From Phytohalomonas tamaricis (GTDB taxonomy: Bacteria > Pseudomonadota > Gammaproteobacteria > Pseudomonadales > Halomonadaceae): DNA of 64,000 nt. Every line of letters starts with the position of its first letter. The stretch's first letter is position 1. The notes beneath the pieces are model-generated. The model had not been told where the DNA came from and did no database searches. It saw only the letters and a list, made by a program, of their open reading frames with translations. The position numbers and the translations under genes are program-made. The stretch spans positions 1 through 64,000 of the forward strand of contig NZ_PVRV01000016.1 in NCBI RefSeq assembly GCF_003012345.1, written 5' to 3'. Shown piece after piece: positions 59,499 through 64,000 of this stretch.

Positions 59499-60671
59499 AT
59501 GGCATATAGCGCACGCCTTTCCGATATCCGCCCCTTTCAAGTCATGGATCTGCTTGAGCAGGCGCAGGCTTTGGAGAACAATGGGCATGACATTATTCAT
59601 CTGGAAATCGGCGAGCCTGATTTTCCTTGTCCTGCTCCTATCGTGGCTGCTGGACGTCGTGCGCTTGATAAAGGCGAAACTCGTTATACGCCAGCGACGG
59701 GAATCACCTCATTAAAAGAGGCGATTGCCGGTCATTACGCCTCGGCTTTTGATGTCGAGGTTGATCCTCGCCGTATCATTATTACGCCGGGCGCCTCAGG
59801 AGCATTACTGTTAGCCGCCATGCTGCTTGCTGAACAGGATTCTCGAATATTGATGGCAGACCCTACTTATCCATGTAATCGACATTTCATGGCATTGATG
59901 GGAGCCAGAGTCGATCCTGTTATTGTCGGCCCTGACAGTAGCTGGCAACTTGATGATGGCCTGGTTGCTCGTCATTGGCGAGATGACACACGTGTCGCCA
60001 TGCTTGCGACACCTTCAAATCCCACCGGGCATGTGCTCGAGGGTGACGCGCTCGCGCGCATAGCGCACGCAGTACGTGAGCGCAGCGGATATCTGCTTGT
60101 CGATGAGATCTATCAGGGACTGACCTACGATGTAGAACCAATTACAACACTTTCCGTGGCATCCGATGCCTTTGTCGTAAACAGTTTCTCGAAGTATTTC
60201 GGTATGACAGGTTGGCGGCTGGGGTGGTTGGTGGCACCTGATGATGCTGTTGAGCCGGTGTCACGCCTGGCCCAGAACGTCTTTCTGGCTGCGTCGACGC
60301 TTTCTCAGCACGCGGCGCTGGCGGCATTTTCTCCTGAATGCCTTGATGAGCTAGAACATCGTCGACATGAGTTAAGGAGGCGTCGGGACACCTTGCTGGC
60401 CGGCCTTAAACCGCTGCGGCTAGTGCCTGAGGTAATACCGGAGGGTGCCTTTTATTTGTGGCTGGATATCTCATGCTACACGGATGATAGCAAGGCATTC
60501 TGCCAACGATTATTGGATGAAGAGGGAGTTGCCATCACGCCAGGTAGTGATTTTGCCCTCCAAGACGGCAACCGTTATGTGCGGATCGCCTTTACAACGA
60601 ACCAGGCACGTCTTGAAGAGGCCATTGCACGTTTGTCACGCTTTTTAGCTCGACAGGAGAGTAAGCATTGA
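59499..60671 (+). CDS. Class I/II pyridoxal-phosphate aminotransferase
   Basis: A 390-residue fold-type I aminotransferase of the AspC/AlaT-like superfamily. It has IIHLEIGEPDFPCP, YTPATGITSLKEAI, ATPSNPTGHVL, LLVDEIYQGLTY and the PLP lysine in VVNSFSKYFGMTGWRLGW. The ATG at 59499 has CAGGAG 6 nt upstream. It overlaps sfsA by 4 nt. Substrate is not clear from sequence. Confidence 0.88.
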   Translation: MAYSARLSDIRPFQVMDLLEQAQALENNGHDIIHLEIGEPDFPCPAPIVAAGRRALDKGETRYTPATGITSLKEAIAGHYASAFDVEVDPRRIIITPGASGALLLAAMLLAEQDSRILMADPTYPCNRHFMALMGARVDPVIVGPDSSWQLDDGLVARHWRDDTRVAMLATPSNPTGHVLEGDALARIAHAVRERSGYLLVDEIYQGLTYDVEPITTLSVASDAFVVNSFSKYFGMTGWRLGWLVAPDDAVEPVSRLAQNVFLAASTLSQHAALAAFSPECLDELEHRRHELRRRRDTLLAGLKPLRLVPEVIPEGAFYLWLDISCYTDDSKAFCQRLLDEEGVAITPGSDFALQDGNRYVRIAFTTNQARLEEAIARLSRFLARQESKH

Positions 60672-61411
60672 TTTTAGATGGGCTGCAGTCAGGCGTGCTG
60701 TTATGTCGTTACAAACGCTTCCTGGCAGATATTCGACTCGATAGTGGTGAAGAAATTACGGCACATTGCCCTAATACTGGATCGATGCGAGCAGTCAATG
60801 TGCCGGGCTGTCGCGTATGGGTATCCAGAAGTGATAATCCCAAACGCAAGCTTGCCTGGACATGGGAGCTGATCGAATTACCTGATGGCGCCCTTGCTTC
60901 CATCCATACCGGACGTGCCAATGCGCTGGTAGCTGAGGCGATTACGGCCGGCATCATCGCACCGCTAAATGTATATGCCTCGAGCCAAGCCTTTATCAAG
61001 CGAGAGGCGAAAGTAGAAGACGCCCGGTTGGATTTTTGCCTTAGTGCCCCAGAGCAGCCGGTGACCTATGTTGAGGTCAAGCAAGTCACGCTCAAAGAGC
61101 CTGATGGACATGGCTACTTCCCTGATGCTGTCAGTGAGAGAGGAAGACGTCATTTGAAAAGTTTGGAGACTTTAGCTGCGCAGGGATATGGTGCAACGTT
61201 GCTTTTCTGTGTTGCTCATAACGGCATTGCTGATGTGGCCCCCGCTGCTCATCTAGATTGGCGTTATGCTGAAACGCTGGAGCGTGTGGCACAGGCGGGG
61301 GTCAACATTTTGGCCTACGGCTGCGATATTACGCCATCCTCAATCAAACTGGTGCGTCAGCTACCCGTGCGCCTGCGCAGTAATAAAGATCAATCCCTGG
61401 CTTCAGAGTGA
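60668..61411 (+). CDS. sfsA: DNA/RNA nuclease SfsA family protein
   Basis: A 247-residue protein first named for sugar-fermentation stimulation and with an N-terminal OB-like and a C-terminal PD-(D/E)XK-like domain. RYKRFLADIRLDSGEEITAHCPNTGSM, IHTGRANALVAEAI, YVEVKQVTL (nuclease-like E-x-K) and FPDAVSERGRRHL are diagnostic. Start TTG at 60668 overlaps the preceding TGA and has AGGAG upstream. Its 3' end overlaps the convergent thioesterase gene by 22 bp. Confidence 0.9.
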   Translation: MILDGLQSGVLLCRYKRFLADIRLDSGEEITAHCPNTGSMRAVNVPGCRVWVSRSDNPKRKLAWTWELIELPDGALASIHTGRANALVAEAITAGIIAPLNVYASSQAFIKREAKVEDARLDFCLSAPEQPVTYVEVKQVTLKEPDGHGYFPDAVSERGRRHLKSLETLAAQGYGATLLFCVAHNGIADVAPAAHLDWRYAETLERVAQAGVNILAYGCDITPSSIKLVRQLPVRLRSNKDQSLASE

Positions 61412-61821
61412 AACCTGCTTTCCTGCAGAGGCTCTTCACTGAGGCGATCCTTGCTATAGCGAATTTGCGTCTTGCCGTGGGGAATGGGTCGTGCCTCTTC
61501 GTCGACATTAACAAACACGATTTTGTCGACGGTCAGAATGCTTTTGTGTGTGATCTTGTTGCGGACTTCACATGTGAGCGTTAGAGAGGTACGTCCGAAG
61601 TGGGTGGCGGTAATACCCAATTCAATGATGTCACCTTGACGTGCACTGGAAACAAAATTGATTTCAGACATGAACTTGGTAACTACACGAGGGTTGTCGA
61701 GTTGGATAATGGCATAAATTGCTGCCTCCTCATCAATCCAACGGAGCAGGCTACCACCAAACAGTGTCCCGTTAGGGTTCAGATCCTCAGGTTTGACCCA
61801 TTTACGCGTATGGAAATTCAT
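61390..61821 (-). CDS. Acyl-CoA thioesterase, hotdog fold (YciA-like)
   Basis: A 143-residue hotdog protein. LNPNGTLFGGSLLRWIDEEAAIYA is the helix with the catalytic acid, followed by VTKFMSEINFVSSARQGDIIELGI and TSLTLTCEVRN. AAGGAG stands 7 nt before the ATG at 61821; the GTG six bases upstream is too close to it. Substrate chain length is unknown. Confidence 0.88.
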   Translation of the reverse strand: MNFHTRKWVKPEDLNPNGTLFGGSLLRWIDEEAAIYAIIQLDNPRVVTKFMSEINFVSSARQGDIIELGITATHFGRTSLTLTCEVRNKITHKSILTVDKIVFVNVDEEARPIPHGKTQIRYSKDRLSEEPLQESRFHSEARD

Positions 61822-61963
61822 CGGCACGCTCCTTGTTCAGTAAATCAATGACAGAATTTATGTTGCCATTGATATTTATTAAGGCTAGCGAAGGAAAATG
61901 AATATGTCTGTTTGGCAAGCTTCATGGCACTGATAGCCAATGCAAAGATCCACCGTGTAATCA

Positions 61964-63295
61964 TCATGCAGGCTGGCAGGTGGGTAACGCATCGAAAAGG
62001 CGCGATAACGCCTGCTGACCATGAGCACCACGTGTGATGCGTTGCCACCAATCCTGATGTACCGCCCGAACATGCACCGAAATTTCTCTCACACCTAGTA
62101 CCTGCGCCATAGCAAGGCGGTGTAGGCCCTTGTTTATCTTGACGATGTAACCCTCTCGGTTGATCGCTATACCTACTCGATCCTTGCCCTGGCTTTCATC
62201 GAATCCGAAGCACGCCATATCTTCCATGTAAAATAGATAAACATGGATATAGGCCAGCACCCTTTCAGGAGTGTCGAGGAGAATGCCTTTGTGGTGTGAA
62301 CGATAGGGACGGCCTTGCTTTATTTTTTTCAGCTGACGCTGATAGAAATCACTATGCTCGGGATTGAGCCGGTGACGCCAGATATCATCGATAAAGACAT
62401 AGCGTGAGCTGGTGCGAATATCATGCTTTCGCTGGTCCCAATCACCTTTCCATAAAAATTGATTGGAAAATTTGCGGCGCTCAATTTTGTCGGGAAATGA
62501 AATCGATGTAATAAGCCGATTGGGATCAAGGCGCAGGTTGAGTTTATCTCCACCGTAAGACTCCACGCTGCGACGTGGCAGACCCATGCTTTCTATGCGC
62601 TGGCTGCGAGGCGCCTGCCTTAACCAACGCCTGAACAACCGTTCTTCTATGGGCTGGCCAATCGCAGTCTTGAATGACTCACGAACAAGGTACTGCAGCC
62701 GGGCACGCGTCATCGACCAACGCAAGCTAGGGTCATATAGAGGCGGATAGACACTTTCGCCCTCAGCAGTCTTAAGTGTTTGCTTAGAAGGTAGCGTGTA
62801 GGCCACGCTCTGATTCAGGCGAGCAATGAGCCGTGGCGAAAGCAGAGATGCTGGGAGTCTCTCCACGAGCGTAGCTAGGGCATGTCCATCACGTATTTGC
62901 CTTCCAGGCGTATTGCTTTCCATGTCACTCGTGATAGAAGCGACTATTGATGCATGGTTATCTGTACGGGGGGATATCGAAGATAGTAACGCCGCTTCCA
63001 CTGCCTGGGTCGTTTTCTCAAGTGCCTTTAGCTGATTGTAAAGCCGGCTTGCCAGTATGCCGTAGAGCCAATCACGAGCATTGGTGTTATCAGATGGGTA
63101 GCGATACGCGTTGTTCCAAGCAAGGAGTAACGCGTCATGAACGACATCCTCGCTATGCTCGGAATTCTCAAGCATACATTGCACGACAGCCAGCATATTG
63201 GCTGCTTCCGCGCTATAAAGTGCTTGGAAGGCCTTCACATCACCGTGCGCACATGCGCACAACATAGGGGCATAATCATTGGATGACAGTGCCAT
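61964..63295 (-). CDS. ECF sigma region-2-like / ParB-like domain fusion protein
   Basis: A 443-residue protein with two dissimilar parts. Residues about 10-85 resemble sigma-70 region 2 of ECF factors (CACAHGDVKAFQALYSAEAANML, EDVVHDALLLAWNNA, ARDWLYGILASRLYNQL). No convincing region 4 follows. From about residue 280 to the end the sequence resembles ParB/sulfiredoxin-like domains: FIDDIWRHRLN, IAINREGYIVKINKGLHRLAMAQVLG with GLHRLA at 390-395, then ISVHVRAVHQDWW. TAGGAGA precedes the ATG by 6 nt. No frameshift is visible. Function unknown; domain calls are by eye. Confidence 0.6.
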   Translation of the reverse strand: MALSSNDYAPMLCACAHGDVKAFQALYSAEAANMLAVVQCMLENSEHSEDVVHDALLLAWNNAYRYPSDNTNARDWLYGILASRLYNQLKALEKTTQAVEAALLSSISPRTDNHASIVASITSDMESNTPGRQIRDGHALATLVERLPASLLSPRLIARLNQSVAYTLPSKQTLKTAEGESVYPPLYDPSLRWSMTRARLQYLVRESFKTAIGQPIEERLFRRWLRQAPRSQRIESMGLPRRSVESYGGDKLNLRLDPNRLITSISFPDKIERRKFSNQFLWKGDWDQRKHDIRTSSRYVFIDDIWRHRLNPEHSDFYQRQLKKIKQGRPYRSHHKGILLDTPERVLAYIHVYLFYMEDMACFGFDESQGKDRVGIAINREGYIVKINKGLHRLAMAQVLGVREISVHVRAVHQDWWQRITRGAHGQQALSRLFDALPTCQPA

Positions 63296-63408
63296 GCTAT
63301 CTCCTACCAGCTCAGCGGGCCACGCGCAGGTGTGAAAGTTAGGAGACTAACATGAAACGCTGTTTTTTAATAAATCTTTAAGTCATATATTGTGCCGAAT
63401 CCAACCGT

Positions 63409-63855
63409 TCAGTTAACGTTGAAGCGTTGCGTGAATTCGATGGCCGTAGGCTGACGTTCAGCGGTAGGACGTACCATGATTTGCACATGCATAGGCATGT
63501 TCTCTCGGAAGGTGAAGGTGGAGAGCTGGTAAACATTACCCTTCATGCGAACCGTTTCAAAAAGTAATGGCTTGGCCTCTCCGCCCTCTGGAGTAACGGT
63601 GCCATTGATATCGGCTTCCGGAGTACAGTACGCACCATTATTGTCATTGCGCCGCACGCTGATAGTAATAAGCGCTGTGTTACGACTACGGATGATGTTA
63701 AGTTCCCGCGCATCGTCAGCATCAAGGGCATGAGTGGTCATAGCTTGATAATAAGCCTGATAGCCATCCCCTAAATCAGTATTTTCAGCATAGGCTGGCA
63801 TACAGAGCAGCGCTCCTAGTGCTGCTTGGGCTAACCATGACCCGTAACGTGTCAT
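63409..63855 (-). CDS. DUF4426 periplasmic protein
   Basis: A 148-residue exported protein with a signal peptide cleaved near PAYA-EN (residue 23). The mature part has YQAYYQAMTTHALDADDARELNIIRSRNTALITISVRR and FTFRENMPMHVQIMV, typical of DUF4426. Family function is unknown; it is commonly placed after metW, as here (38 nt). Confidence 0.85.
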   Translation of the reverse strand: MTRYGSWLAQAALGALLCMPAYAENTDLGDGYQAYYQAMTTHALDADDARELNIIRSRNTALITISVRRNDNNGAYCTPEADINGTVTPEGGEAKPLLFETVRMKGNVYQLSTFTFRENMPMHVQIMVRPTAERQPTAIEFTQRFNVN

Positions 63856-63893
63856 GCGAAGTGCACCTCATCTCATATTTATTTTTAAGTACG

Positions 63894-64000
63894 TCACCGT
63901 TTAACACGGAAAATTGCGACTTGACCGAAAAAGTTGGGCCAGCGTCTGGAGCTCCAGTGGCCTTCATGCTCACCGTTGCCAACGGCGCGGTCGATAATTG
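63894..64000 (-). CDS. metW: MetW, C-terminal fragment cut by the window edge
   Basis: The last 34 codons of a gene entering from beyond the window. The reading frame gives IIDRAVGNGEHEGHW...RRWPNFFGQVAIFRVKR and stop, matching the WPNLFGE-type C-terminus of MetW, the methyltransferase-like partner of MetX in methionine synthesis. Assignment also rests on the DUF4426 neighbour. Confidence 0.7.
   Translation of the reverse strand, partial: IIDRAVGNGEHEGHWSSRRWPNFFGQVAIFRVKR

Noticed and set aside
63785..63982. Minus-strand 65-codon ORF at the window end
   Set aside because: An out-of-frame reading; the adjacent frame gives the MetW C-terminus (WPNFFGQ...) ending at 63894.

Overview
The window is a 64 kb chromosomal segment of a gammaproteobacterium. 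Housekeeping gene content and order are close to Pseudomonas and Halomonadaceae: folP-glmM-tpiA-secG-tRNA-Leu-tRNA-fMet-rimP-nusA-infB-rbfA-truB-rpsO-pnp, carA-carB-greA, grpE-dnaK-dnaJ-dapB, and dksA-gluQ-...-pcnB-folK-panB-panC. Moderate GC, a Pseudomonas-like Fur without the structural-zinc CxxC pair, and neighbours such as DUF416, DUF4426 and metW fit a Halomonadaceae/Oceanospirillales member. I do not name a species.

Layout. 0.1-9.2 kb: a VOC protein coupled to hisC, an old-yellow-enzyme reductase, an NlpE-like lipoprotein, radA, the selenium pair selD-selU, an amidotransferase-like protein without its nucleophile, an alkyltransferase-like protein and a DUF416 protein. 9.3-16.7 kb: hisBHAF, asmA, mutY-yggX and a tRNA-Phe/Gln/Thr cluster. 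16.8-21.4 kb: an AT-rich accessory island between the tRNA cluster and ssrA. It holds a CI/S24 phage repressor, an Ogr-type zinc-finger activator, a TupA-like ATP-grasp gene and unknown ORFs, and is probably a prophage remnant with cargo. 21.4-30.1 kb: ssrA/smpB, ratA-rnfH, bamE, fur, recN (with a LexA box) and the grpE-dnaK-dnaJ heat-shock genes, where grpE and dnaK each have a near-consensus sigma-32 promoter. 30.2-44.3 kb: a phytase-like lipoprotein, dapB, carAB-greA, yhbY, rlmE-ftsH (third sigma-32-like promoter), folP, glmM, tpiA, secG. 44.4-53.4 kb: two tRNAs and the rimP-nusA-infB transcription/translation cluster to pnp. 53.5-59.3 kb, minus strand: panC, panB, folK, pcnB, an RNA region, gluQ, dksA. 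59.5-64 kb: an aminotransferase, sfsA, a hotdog thioesterase, a sigma-ECF/ParB-like fusion, DUF4426 and the end of metW.

Most interesting signal. Between gluQ and pcnB, where pseudomonads carry cbrA-cbrB-crcZ, there is no cbrAB. The minus strand instead holds a roughly 455-nt segment with at least seven (AAN)n-type A-rich motifs, two of them in hairpin loops. A GG-N10-GC sigma-54-like promoter precedes it and a strong intrinsic terminator ends it. This looks like a CrcZ-type Hfq-sequestering RNA that kept its place after its two-component regulator left the locus. A 40-codon membrane-peptide ORF lies at its 5' end. The second notable item is the 443-residue protein at 61964-63295, which appears to fuse an ECF sigma region-2 domain to a ParB-like HRLA domain.
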